From Paracoccus wurundjeri (GTDB lineage Bacteria > Pseudomonadota > Alphaproteobacteria > Rhodobacterales > Rhodobacteraceae): a stretch of 64,000 nucleotides of DNA. The stretch is from NCBI RefSeq assembly GCF_030678915.1, contig NZ_JAUUTZ010000014.1:1-64000 (forward strand). Reading direction: 5' to 3'. Below, piece after piece: positions 34,649-43,923 of this stretch. Each line of letters starts with the position of its first letter. Positions within the stretch are counted from its first letter, which is position 1. The position numbers were made by a program, and so were the translations under genes. Under the pieces are notes generated by a model. The model searched no databases, was not told where the DNA came from, and worked only from the letters and a program-made list of their open reading frames with translations.

Positions 34649-35961
34649 ATCGCGGCCCCCATGATCAGATCGGGCAGGAACAGGGCAATCTGCGGGAACA
34701 GCGACAGCAGCAGCATTCCCAGAATCATCATACCCACGAACGGCAGTGATCCCATCAGGATGTCACGCAGACTGATCTGCGGCGCGATGCCGTTGATCAC
34801 ATAAAGATTTAGTCCGACCGGAGGCGTGATCAACCCGATCTCCATATTGATCGTCAGGATCACAGCGAACCAATAGGGATCGAACCCCGCCGAATCGAGG
34901 ATCGGCATCAGGATCGGCGCGGTCATCAGGATGATCGCCACCGGCGGCAGAAAACAGCCTGCGACCAGCAGGAAGATATTGATGACGAGCAGCAGCACCC
35001 AGCGATTGACTTCGAGACCTGCGATCGCGTCGGCCACCGTCTGAGTGATGAACAGCGACGACAGCGCGAAAGCGAACAGTTCCGCTGCGCCAAGGATCAG
35101 CATGATCATCACCGCCTCGCGGATCGTATCGCGGAACACATTGACCATCGGACCGGCGCGCCACATGCGATAGATCACCGCCACCAGCACAAGACAGATC
35201 AACGCCCCTGTCCCCGCCGCCTCGGAAGGCGTGGCGACACCGCCATACAGCACGAACAGGATCAATGCGACAATGATCAGGAAGGGCAGGACCTTCGGCA
35301 GTTTTTCCAGCCTTTCGGCAAGCGAAAAGTGACGGGTCACATTGCTAAGCCCGATCCCCCTGCGCCAGCAGTCGAACAGCGCCCATATCATGAATAATCC
35401 GGTCAGCATCAGCCCCGGAGCCAGCCCGGCAAGGAACAGCCGGCCGATAGAGGTTTCGGTCGAGATTCCATAGACGATCATCGTGACCGAGGGCGGGATC
35501 AGGATGCCCAGCGTGCCTCCGGCAGCGATCGACCCTGCGGCCAGCGAGTCGGGATAGCCGCGCCGGGTCATCTCGGGGATGCCCATCTTGCCGATGGCGG
35601 CGCAGGTGGCGGGCGACGAGCCCGACAGCGCCGCGAACAGGGCGCAGGCGCCGATATTGGACATCACCATGCCGCCCGGCACCCGGTACAGCCAGCGGTC
35701 AAGCGCCTCGTACAGATCCTTGCCCGCCGGCGAAGACGCGACCGCCGCGCCCATCAGGATGAACATCGGCACCGAGACCATGCCGAAATTGGCGAGGCCC
35801 GCGAAAAATGTTTCCGACACCCCGTAGATGGCGAACCAGCCTTCGGACAGAATCAAAGCCCCGACGGCGACGAAACCCAGCGTGAAGGCGATTGGCGTGC
35901 CGACAGCCAGCAGCACCAGAATCGTGACAAGAACTGCCAGACCGGCCATTGACGGCGACAT
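34645..35961 (-). CDS. matM: TRAP transporter large permease (DctM type), probably for malonate
   Basis: A 438-residue membrane protein with about twelve helices. DctM signatures include VPMFILMGAAVASS near residue 62, ALFAALSGSSPATCAAIGKMG near residue 102, and GTLGILIPPSVTMIVYG near 145. It carries out sodium-driven import of the substrate handed over by the periplasmic binding protein. The ATG at 35961 shares its A with the stop of the small subunit gene; the longer frame to 36150 lies inside that gene. Malonate is inferred from the fused operon with matA and matB. Confidence 0.92.
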   Translation of the reverse strand: MSPSMAGLAVLVTILVLLAVGTPIAFTLGFVAVGALILSEGWFAIYGVSETFFAGLANFGMVSVPMFILMGAAVASSPAGKDLYEALDRWLYRVPGGMVMSNIGACALFAALSGSSPATCAAIGKMGIPEMTRRGYPDSLAAGSIAAGGTLGILIPPSVTMIVYGISTETSIGRLFLAGLAPGLMLTGLFMIWALFDCWRRGIGLSNVTRHFSLAERLEKLPKVLPFLIIVALILFVLYGGVATPSEAAGTGALICLVLVAVIYRMWRAGPMVNVFRDTIREAVMIMLILGAAELFAFALSSLFITQTVADAIAGLEVNRWVLLLVINIFLLVAGCFLPPVAIILMTAPILMPILDSAGFDPYWFAVILTINMEIGLITPPVGLNLYVINGIAPQISLRDILMGSLPFVGMMILGMLLLSLFPQIALFLPDLIMGAAI

Positions 35962-36467
35962 CACAGCCCTCCTTCCTGCGCGGAACGGCCGGGGAAGATC
36001 GCCACGATCATCTGCGCGATCAACTGAAGACTCATCAGGGCAAAGGCGAACGGTATGGGCCAGAACGGGATCCACAGCGGCAGAGCCCAGATCGTGTCGG
36101 TCGTCCAGCCCTTCATCGTCGCCTCGTACAGAAAACCGATCCCCGACCACGCCAGCGCGCCTACGAAGCCCAGCGAGGCAAGCCCCGAAATCAGGGCAAA
36201 GACCCGCTGCGTGCCCCCGCCCACGGCCTGAACCAGAATATCGACGCCGACATGGCCTTTCAGCGCCAGCACATAGGGCGCGCCCAGCATCATTGCCGCC
36301 GTCGTCGAAAAAATGACATATTCGGTTTGCCAGACGGTGGAGGCGCCAAGAAAATAGCGCCAGATCACCATCTGAGTGACCACCACCGTGGCCGAGGCCA
36401 GCAGGATCATCGCAAGGATCCCGCTTAGCCTCGCCAGTTCGTCAAGAATACGCTGAAATGCGATCAT
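35961..36467 (-). CDS. matQ: TRAP transporter small permease (DctQ type), probably for malonate
   Basis: A 168-residue protein with four hydrophobic helices and the DctQ patterns VWQTEYVIFSTTAAMMLGAP near residue 45 and ALKGHVGVDIL near 68. It pairs with the large permease in the inner membrane. It overlaps matP by 4 bases and matM by one, so all five mat genes can be translated from one message. Confidence 0.9.
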   Translation of the reverse strand: MIAFQRILDELARLSGILAMILLASATVVVTQMVIWRYFLGASTVWQTEYVIFSTTAAMMLGAPYVLALKGHVGVDILVQAVGGGTQRVFALISGLASLGFVGALAWSGIGFLYEATMKGWTTDTIWALPLWIPFWPIPFAFALMSLQLIAQMIVAIFPGRSAQEGGL

Positions 36468-37447
36468 TCGACTGCCATCGCCTTGTCGATCAGGTCCTGA
36501 CCACCCTCGATCTCATCCGCGAAATTCTTGTAAGAGGTTTCCCGCGCGATAGTCAGCCAGGCGTCGAAATCATCCTGGGACATTTCAACCACCTCGACCC
36601 CGGCTTCGGTGAAAGTCTCGACCATCTTGCTGTCAAGACCCGCTGCCTGCTCGGCGAACCAGTCTTCCGCCCGCTTTCCGGCATCGATCAATGCCTTCTG
36701 CTGCGCTTCGTCCAGCCGCTCGAACTTCTTTTTCGAGATCAGCACCGGCTCATACATGAACCACAGCGCGTTCTCGCCCGGCGCGGTCAGGCATTTCCCC
36801 TGCTCGAACAGCCGATAACTGACCATCGATCCCGAGGATGTATTGGCCGCATCCAGAACTCCTGTCTGCATTCCGGTGTAAATCTCTGATGAGGGCATCG
36901 AGGAAATCGACGCGCCGGCAGCCACCAGCATCTGCTCGAACGCAGGTCCGGCGGCGCGCGTAACCTGACCCGAGATCGTGTCGGGATTGGAGATGCAATT
37001 CTTTTTGCTGACAAAGCCGCCCGACAGCCAGGCATCCGACAGAACGACAGCGCCGGCATCCTCGATCATCCCGTGCAGTTCTTCCATGAAGGGCGAATCG
37101 TTCAGCCGCCGCGCCCGCTCATGGTTGCGCACCAGTCCCGGCATCAGCGTTACGCTGAACTGAGGAACCCGGCCCGCCGCGTAATCCAGCGGGAAGGAGG
37201 TCATATCAAGCTGACCGCTGGTGACGGCCCCCCATTGCTCCTTGGCCTTGTACAGCGATTCGCCCGGATAGACGCGGATTTCCAGATCGACATCCGCCTC
37301 TGCGACATCTCTGGCGATCATCTGCACCATCTCGTCGCGCGCATCGCCCTTGCCCCCCGGAAACTGGTGGCTGGCCTTCAAAACCTCGGCCCCGGCGGCC
37401 AAAGGCACGGCTGCCGCGATGATCGCGGCGGGTATGATTCTCTTCAT
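36464..37447 (-). CDS. matP: TRAP transporter periplasmic binding protein (DctP family), probably for malonate
   Basis: A 327-residue secreted protein with signal peptide KRIIPAAIIAAAVPLAAGAE. The DctP fold is evident from LKASHQFPGGKGDARDEMVQ, RVYPGESLYKAKEQWGAV (near 60), LNDSPFMEELH, and SSEIYTGMQTGVLDAANTS near 197. That last segment includes the region that binds the carboxylate. The ATG at 37447 follows GGGAGGA; a longer frame to 37870 reads through the regulator and is not used. It is the first gene of the malonate operon, divergent from matR, with an operator palindrome in between. Confidence 0.9.
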   Translation of the reverse strand: MKRIIPAAIIAAAVPLAAGAEVLKASHQFPGGKGDARDEMVQMIARDVAEADVDLEIRVYPGESLYKAKEQWGAVTSGQLDMTSFPLDYAAGRVPQFSVTLMPGLVRNHERARRLNDSPFMEELHGMIEDAGAVVLSDAWLSGGFVSKKNCISNPDTISGQVTRAAGPAFEQMLVAAGASISSMPSSEIYTGMQTGVLDAANTSSGSMVSYRLFEQGKCLTAPGENALWFMYEPVLISKKKFERLDEAQQKALIDAGKRAEDWFAEQAAGLDSKMVETFTEAGVEVVEMSQDDFDAWLTIARETSYKNFADEIEGGQDLIDKAMAVE

Positions 37448-37514
37448 GGATTTTCCTCCCTTGCGATGTCGTGCATCGAATTTCATACTCCCATGAAGCA
37501 TACTGCACTTGCCT

Positions 37515-37528
37515 TTGTGTATACACAA
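37515..37528. promoter_or_regulatory. Palindromic operator, probable MatR binding site
   Basis: TTGTGTATACACAA is a perfect 14-bp palindrome in the gap between the divergent matP and matR genes. GntR proteins of the FadR/VanR group bind TTGTATACAA-like sites. As I recall, the MatR site described for Rhizobium also contains TTGTA and TACA half-sites. It is placed to control both promoters. Confidence 0.75.
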
Positions 37529-37562
37529 CAGAAAATAGTGCATGCGAATAAGGATGTTGTGC

Positions 37563-38213
37563 ATGACCGGTGCCGTAGATGAGATCAGCGAAACGCTGGA
37601 AACAGAGATCGTCGAGGGGATTCTTCCCCCCGGCACCCGGCTTGAGGAGCCCGCCCTTGCCGAACGTTTCGGAGTCTCGCGCACCCCCGTGCGCGAGGCT
37701 TTGCAGCGTCTGTCCGCATCCGGTCTGGTCGAGTTGAAGCGGCGGCGCGGAACGCAGGTTCTGAACCCGTCCATCGGCCGTATCGTCGAGATGTTCGAGG
37801 TCATGGCCGAACTCGAGGCCGTCTGCGCCAGATTATGCGCCCGCCGCGCCAGCCCGGAACTGCTTGCCACGCTGCGCGACTGGCTGAAACGCTGCGAGCA
37901 GGCCGCGGAATCAGGGGATCCATCGGCCTATTACGACGCCAATCGCAGCTTTCATCTTGCCATTTACAAGGGCTCGGGGAACAGTTTCCTTGCCGAGCAG
38001 GCGGAACTCCTGCATCTGCGCCTGACGCCGTTCCGGCGGCAGCAGTTGCGCCTGCCCCGCCGCATGCGGCAATCGCTGACCGAACATTCCGCAGTCGTCG
38101 CTGCAATCGAAGCCGGAGACGGACAGGCCGCCGAGACCGCGCAGCGCGACCATATCCTGATCCAGGGTGAACGTTTCGGCGATTTCCTGGCGCAATTCAG
38201 CGCAAGAAGCTGA
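37563..38213 (+). CDS. matR: GntR-family transcriptional regulator of malonate genes
   Basis: A 216-residue FCD-type (FadR/VanR) GntR regulator. The winged helix includes PALAERFGVSRTPVREALQR near residues 38-57. The ligand domain carries metal-binding residues in YYDANRSFHLAIYKGSGN near 125 and LTEHSAVVAAIEAGD near 177. The ATG at 37563 was chosen because AAGG lies 9 bases upstream; in-frame ATGs at 37542 and 37554 are closer to the operator. Its position divergent from matPQMAB identifies it as the likely malonate-responsive repressor. Confidence 0.85.
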   Translation: MTGAVDEISETLETEIVEGILPPGTRLEEPALAERFGVSRTPVREALQRLSASGLVELKRRRGTQVLNPSIGRIVEMFEVMAELEAVCARLCARRASPELLATLRDWLKRCEQAAESGDPSAYYDANRSFHLAIYKGSGNSFLAEQAELLHLRLTPFRRQQLRLPRRMRQSLTEHSAVVAAIEAGDGQAAETAQRDHILIQGERFGDFLAQFSARS

Positions 38214-38215
38214 AC

Positions 38216-38232
38216 GGCCGGATATGCCGGCC
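38216..38232 (+). terminator. Weak hairpin after matR
   Basis: GGCCGG-ATATG-CCGGCC immediately follows the matR stop, then CCGGTTTC. The stem is 6 bp with only a short T-run. The rest of the gap up to cycA (38233-38477) shows no further feature I can support. Confidence 0.4.
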
Positions 38233-38477
38233 CCGGTTTCATGTCAGCGTGGTTTCATGCAAGAATATCACAGCCGGTTTCCCCGCAAATGCGGGTCGAT
38301 CCCCGTATCCCCTTGAAATCCCGCGATTGCGCGACTCAAGGCCGTGGCACACATGCATCAGGCCCCGTGCCTTCCATCATATTTTCCGCCTGCGACCTTA
38401 TGCTAGGTGGAATCGGCCGGTCAGCCCCCTTATGATCCGCACCGGGACACCCAGCTAGTACGAGTGAGGAGAGCCAT

Positions 38478-38909
38478 ATGAAACTTGCAATCATCAGCGG
38501 AGTACTTGCCGTTGCCTTCGCCGTTCCTGCCTTTGCGCAGGAAGGTGACGCGGCCGCAGGCGAGAAGGAATTCCGCAAATGCAAGGCCTGCCATATGATC
38601 CAAAGCGCCGACGGCGAAGATATCGTCAAAGGTGGAAAAACCGGCCCGAATCTGTGGAACGTCGTTGGTCGCCCCGCCGGCAGTCAGGAAGATTTCAAAT
38701 ATTCCGACGCGCTGATCGCGCTCAAGGATTCCGGCGAAGTCTGGACCGCGGAAGATCTGGCCGCCTATATCACCGATCCGAACGCCTTTGTTCAGGAAAA
38801 GACCGGCGATGACAGCGCCAAGACCAAGATGACCTTCAAGATGAAGAAGGGGCAGGAAGATATCGCGGCCTATCTCGTCAGCGTATCGCCCGACGCACCG
38901 GCCGAATAA
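38478..38909 (+). CDS. cycA: Cytochrome c550 (class I cytochrome c)
   Basis: A 143-residue precursor with signal peptide KLAIISGVLAVAFAVPAFA. The mature protein starts QEGDAAAGEKEF and has the haem attachment site CKACH near residue 35. KGGKTGPNLWNVVGR follows, and the axial Met is in KTKMTFKMKKG near 117. This is very close to Paracoccus cytochrome c550, the periplasmic electron carrier between the bc1 complex and cytochrome oxidases or reductases. It lies upstream of ctaD, the order I recall for Paracoccus denitrificans ctaDII. It has its own strong terminator, which falls inside the next gene. Confidence 0.95.
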   Translation: MKLAIISGVLAVAFAVPAFAQEGDAAAGEKEFRKCKACHMIQSADGEDIVKGGKTGPNLWNVVGRPAGSQEDFKYSDALIALKDSGEVWTAEDLAAYITDPNAFVQEKTGDDSAKTKMTFKMKKGQEDIAAYLVSVSPDAPAE

Positions 38910-38918
38910 CCCAGGCCA

Positions 38919-39380
38919 ATGCCTGCAAATTTCCGACAGGCCGCCCCTTTTCTGTGGGCGGCCTGTCTTTTTCTGTCCTTGCCGGCATATGCACAGGCAA
39001 CCTTTGACAGCCCGTCGGGAAATATTATCTGTTATCGGACAGAAACAACCGCTGTAACCTGCATCATCTTCGAAAACGACTGGAACGAGTCTCAGCAGGG
39101 CGGGCTTGCCTTCGAAGACGAGGAAGAATGCGGTCTCGATCTGACACCGGTCTTCGAATTACCCGTACAGGGTCCGCCGAATATCTTCATGTCCTGTCAT
39201 GGCGATGCCTTCTGGCCAACCGAAAACCGGTTTGTCCTGCCATATGGTTATTCCCTGCATGGTCCCGGATTCCGCTGCGCAAGCGAGAAAGGCGGGATGA
39301 ATTGCCGGAATCGGCAGGGACACGGTTTCGCCATCGCGCGCGCTCGTTACAGGATTCTCACGCCACCAGTAGCGGAGTAA
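38919..39380 (+). CDS. Secreted DUF6636-like protein
   Basis: A 153-residue protein with a signal peptide (FLWAACLFLSLPAYAQA). The mature part begins TFDSPSGNIICYRTETTAVT and has seven cysteines, including CIIF, ECGLDL, MSCHG, FRCAS and MNCRN. SPSGNI followed by a cysteine is the mark I associate with DUF6636. Its function is unknown. The terminator hairpin of cycA (38935-38972) lies within the signal-peptide codons, so expression by read-through from cycA would be low, unless translation disrupts the hairpin. No separate promoter is obvious. Confidence 0.7.
   Translation: MPANFRQAAPFLWAACLFLSLPAYAQATFDSPSGNIICYRTETTAVTCIIFENDWNESQQGGLAFEDEEECGLDLTPVFELPVQGPPNIFMSCHGDAFWPTENRFVLPYGYSLHGPGFRCASEKGGMNCRNRQGHGFAIARARYRILTPPVAE
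38935..38972 (+). terminator. Rho-independent terminator of cycA, inside the next gene
   Basis: GACAGGCCGCCC (38935-38946) pairs perfectly with GGGCGGCCTGTC (38956-38967) around a 9-base loop and is followed by TTTTT. The 12-bp stem is the strongest in the window. It starts 16 bases into the DUF6636 gene. Confidence 0.9.
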
Positions 39381-39555
39381 GACAAGGGGTTGATACAATT
39401 TGTCGCAGTTTTACCGCCCGCCAGCCGGGTTGACTGTGATATCATAGCGCAATTGCGTGTTTTTTGGCGCTTCTTACGCATTGCCCGCGCCGGAAGGCTG
39501 GTCTAGAAACACGGGGAATACCGCCGGTCCGCCTGACCGGCTCGACGATATCTGA

Positions 39556-41243
<1,688 letters not shown>

Positions 41244-41244
<1 letters not shown>

Positions 41245-41741
41245 TGCCCTATGAATGGAAAAGCACGGCCCCGGATGATGATTCCGGGGCCGTTTCATAT
41301 CGGCTGACGCTCTGGCCCTATCGCTCGCTGCCGCAGCGCGGCTTCGTCTGGTTCATCAGCGTGACAGCAACACTCATGGCCCTGCCGCTGGCCGCCATGC
41401 TTGGAACGACAATCTGGTGGGGGTTGCTTCCCTTTATCGCTCTGACAATGCTGGGGATATGGATCGCCTTGCAGCGCAGTTATCGCAGCGGCGAAACCCG
41501 CGAGGAATTACTGCTAAGCCGGGAAAAGCTGGAAGTTCGGCGACGGGATCCGGGAAGGCCCGACCGGATATGGCAAACGAATCCCTATTGGGTTCGTGTC
41601 ACGCTGCGAAGCGGGCCTGTAGAAGAATACCTGACCCTCACCGATGGCCAAAGAGAGATAGAGCTGGGCGCATTCCTGACGCCGGAAGAACGTCAGTCGC
41701 TTCGCGACGAATTGTCCCGCCGGTTAAACGAAACCCGTTAG
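41244..41741 (+). CDS. DUF2244 domain membrane protein
   Basis: A 165-residue protein. The DUF2244 core has two adjacent helices (FVWFISVTATLMALPLAAML and IWWGLLPFIALTMLGIWIAL, about residues 35-80). A cytoplasmic domain follows with LLLSREKLEVRRRDP, and the C-terminal acidic ELGAFLTPEERQSLRDEL is also typical. Function is unknown. The ATG shares its A with the ctaD stop. The ctaD terminator hairpin (41265-41293) lies in codons 8-17, as with cycA and its neighbour. Confidence 0.85.
41265..41295 (+). terminator. Rho-independent terminator of ctaD, inside the DUF2244 gene
   Basis: ACGGCCCCGGA (41265-41275) and TCCGGGGCCGT (41283-41293) form a perfect 11-bp stem around TGATGAT, followed by TTTC. 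It begins 21 bases after the ctaD stop. Confidence 0.8.
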
Positions 41742-41781
41742 AGGCAACCTGTTTCTAGCGAAACATTCCTTCCGCAATCGC

Positions 41782-41812
41782 CCCCCCCCTCTTCTTCCAA
41801 ATATCTCTTGGG
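41782..41812 (-). repeat. Intergenic repeat element, copy 7 (degenerate)
   Basis: On the minus strand CCCAAGAGATATTTGGAAG and AAG (41812-41791) are followed by AGGGGGGGGG. The GAGCAAA centre is shortened. Confidence 0.6.
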
Positions 41813-41964
41813 TCTGCCGACAGATGCACCGCGGGCGCACGAACCAATCTGCGACGGACCACCGCCAGCCATCGCGGAACCCGGCGATGGCATTCCAGAA
41901 CAAACGAGACGCGCCTTACAGCCGGTTATAACCGGTTGCAGATTACCGCATTCGGATAACCGCA

Positions 41965-42010
41965 TTTCTTCTTTGCGAAAATACCTCGGGGGTTCGGGGG
42001 CAGCGCCCCC
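41965..42010 (-). repeat. Intergenic repeat element, copy 8
   Basis: On the minus strand GGGGGC-GCT-GCCCCC (42010-41996) is followed by GAACCCCCGAGGTATTTTCG and CAAAGAAGAA (41995-41966). It lies 47 bases after yqeY, in the same orientation. Confidence 0.8.
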
Positions 42011-42056
42011 GGCCCTCGCGGGACGCCTCTCTGACACCGGTTGACCGCAACCTGCT

Positions 42057-42521
42057 CTAATGCAGAAGCCGCGCCTTCACCATCGCGCCAACCGCGCCGA
42101 AATCCATCTGTCCGGCATGACGGGTGCGAAGCTCGGCCATAACGCGGCCCATATCGCGGATGCTGGAGGCACCCAGATCCGATACGGTCTTGTCGACCGC
42201 CTCGGCGATCTCTGCATCGTTCATTTGCCGGGGCAGGAATTCCCGGACCACGGCAATCTCGTCCTCTTCCTTCTGGGCAAGCTCCAGACGGCCGCCCTCT
42301 TCATAGGCCTTGGCCGATTCCTGGCTTTGCTTGACCATCCGGGACAGGATCGCGATCAGATCGGCATCACCCAGGGACGCTTCATCGCCGCGTTCTCCGC
42401 GCGCCGCGATCTCGCGATCCTTGATGGCGGCAGAGATCAGGCGCAGCGTGGACAGCCGCGCATTGTCTTTCGCCTTCATCGCTTCCTTGGTTGCAGCTTG
42501 CAATTTTGCTCGCAGATCCAT
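42057..42521 (-). CDS. GatB/YqeY domain protein
   Basis: A 154-residue YqeY-like protein, all helical, resembling the C-terminal domain of GatB. Family features: LRAKLQAATKEAMKAKD at the start, LRLISAAIKDREIAARGE, SRMVKQSQESAKAYEEGGR near residue 62, EEDEIAVVREFLPRQM near 86, and DMGRVMAELR near 122. The role is unclear; a link to tRNA-dependent amidation has been suggested for the domain. The ATG at 42521 was chosen for its GGGAGT site and the family start; a longer frame reaches 42617. It is divergent from carA. Confidence 0.88.
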   Translation of the reverse strand: MDLRAKLQAATKEAMKAKDNARLSTLRLISAAIKDREIAARGERGDEASLGDADLIAILSRMVKQSQESAKAYEEGGRLELAQKEEDEIAVVREFLPRQMNDAEIAEAVDKTVSDLGASSIRDMGRVMAELRTRHAGQMDFGAVGAMVKARLLH

Positions 42522-42640
42522 GACATACTCCCGGGGTGACCCCAAATCGCCACCCGATGACCGGGCCGGCGCGAAGCCCGCCATGTAGACATCGCCCTCC
42601 TGAAAATCAAGCTTCACGGCTTTCCTTTCCCGCTCGCGAC

Positions 42641-42669
42641 TTGACCTTGGCAGCCCACGGTCCTATTGA
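42641..42669 (+). promoter_or_regulatory. Candidate promoter of carA
   Basis: TTGACC (42641-42646) and TATTGA (42664-42669) are 17 bases apart, 30 bases before the carA ATG. Confidence 0.55.
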
Positions 42670-42698
42670 CCTGCTGATTTCACGACAGAGGTGCCGAG

Positions 42699-43847
42699 AT
42701 GGCCAGACAACCGACCGCCTGCCTAGTGCTAGCCGACGGGACCGTATTTTACGGCCAGGGATTCGGCGCAACCGGAGAGGTCGTGGCCGAACTCGTTTTC
42801 AACACCGCGATGACCGGTTATCAGGAGATCATGACCGATCCCTCCTATGCCAGCCAGATCGTCACCTTCACCTTTCCCCATATCGGCAATACCGGCATCA
42901 CCCCCGAGGATGACGAGGCCCCCGATCCTGTCGCCAGCGGCATTGTCATCCGCTGGGATCCGACCGAGCCGTCGAACTGGCGCGCCTCGGGGCCTTTGCA
43001 GGACTGGATGCAGCGCCGCGGCAGGATCGGTATCGGCGGTGTGGATACCAGGCGGCTGACCCGGGCGATCCGGCAGCAGGGCGCGCCGCATGTCGTGCTG
43101 GCCCATGATCCCGACGGCAAATTCGATCTGGAGGCGATGATTGCGCGGGCTCGCGGCTGGAAAGGGCTGGTCGGGCTTGATCTGGCGCGGGACGTCAGTT
43201 GCCGGCAAAGCTATCGCTGGGAAGAGGGCCGCTGGGAATGGAATGCGGGTTTCGGCGCAAAGCCCGAGGGCAAACCGTTCAAGGTCGTCGCGCTGGATTA
43301 CGGCGCCAAGCGCAATATCCTGCGTTCGCTGGTATCGCATGGCGCGGATGTGACGGTCATGCCGGCAACCGCGACCGCCGAGGAAGTGCTTGCCCATGAG
43401 CCCGAAGGGGTATTCCTTTCCAACGGGCCGGGCGATCCCGCAGCGACCGGCGAATATGCCGTTCCGATGATCCAGGAGCTGTTGAACCGCGACCTGCCGA
43501 TTTTCGGTATCTGCCTTGGCCACCAGATGCTGGCGCTTGCCCTTGGCGCAAAGACCGTCAAGATGAGTCACGGCCATCACGGCGCCAACCATCCCGTGCG
43601 GGACGTCGAGACCGGCAAGGTCGAGATCACCTCGATGAATCACGGTTTCGCCGTCGATTCGCAGACCCTGCCGCAAGGCGTGATCGAAACCCATGTCAGC
43701 CTTTTCGACGGCAGCAATTGCGGTATCCGCGTGGACGGCAAACCGGTCTTCTCCGTGCAACACCATCCCGAAGCCTCGCCCGGGCCGCAGGACAGCACAT
43801 ATCTGTTCCGCCGCTTCGTCGATTCGATGGGCCGTCAGCGGTCATGA
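42699..43847 (+). CDS. carA: Carbamoyl-phosphate synthase small (glutaminase) subunit
   Basis: A 382-residue subunit. The N-terminal CPSase domain (VFNTAMTGYQEIMTDPSYA) is followed by a class I glutamine amidotransferase domain. That domain has the nucleophilic Cys in FGICLGHQML near residue 271, and the His-Glu pair in QHHPEASPGP near 357. It releases ammonia from glutamine for the large subunit, which makes carbamoyl phosphate for arginine and pyrimidines. AGAGGTG precedes the ATG. carB is not adjacent. A short CGCCT/AGGCG hairpin right after the stop is too weak to call as a terminator. Confidence 0.95.
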   Translation: MARQPTACLVLADGTVFYGQGFGATGEVVAELVFNTAMTGYQEIMTDPSYASQIVTFTFPHIGNTGITPEDDEAPDPVASGIVIRWDPTEPSNWRASGPLQDWMQRRGRIGIGGVDTRRLTRAIRQQGAPHVVLAHDPDGKFDLEAMIARARGWKGLVGLDLARDVSCRQSYRWEEGRWEWNAGFGAKPEGKPFKVVALDYGAKRNILRSLVSHGADVTVMPATATAEEVLAHEPEGVFLSNGPGDPAATGEYAVPMIQELLNRDLPIFGICLGHQMLALALGAKTVKMSHGHHGANHPVRDVETGKVEITSMNHGFAVDSQTLPQGVIETHVSLFDGSNCGIRVDGKPVFSVQHHPEASPGPQDSTYLFRRFVDSMGRQRS

Positions 43848-43923
43848 TCGCGCCTGTCGAGGCGGGTTAACCTGATCTTATCTTTCCTCATGCTAGCGAA
43901 GGTATTCCAGCAGGGAGACCTTC

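Larger units (their letters stand above)
41742..42056. other. 315-base gap holding two repeat copies
   Basis: The gap between the convergent DUF2244 and yqeY genes contains repeat copies 7 and 8, an uninterrupted run of nine C at 41781-41789, and the near-palindrome CCGGTTATAACCGG at 41931-41944. I see no open frame with a credible start. Confidence 0.6.

Noticed and set aside
36150..37870. Long N-terminal extensions of the malonate binding protein and large permease frames
   Set aside because: They run back through neighbouring genes; internal ATGs with ribosome-binding sites, signal peptide or stop/start overlap give the normal family starts.
39430..39460. TTGACT, TATCAT and the palindrome CGCAATTGCG upstream of ctaD as a promoter or operator
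   Set aside because: The spacing between the hexamers is only 4 bases, and the 10-bp palindrome is short enough to occur by chance; I could not assign a ctaD promoter.
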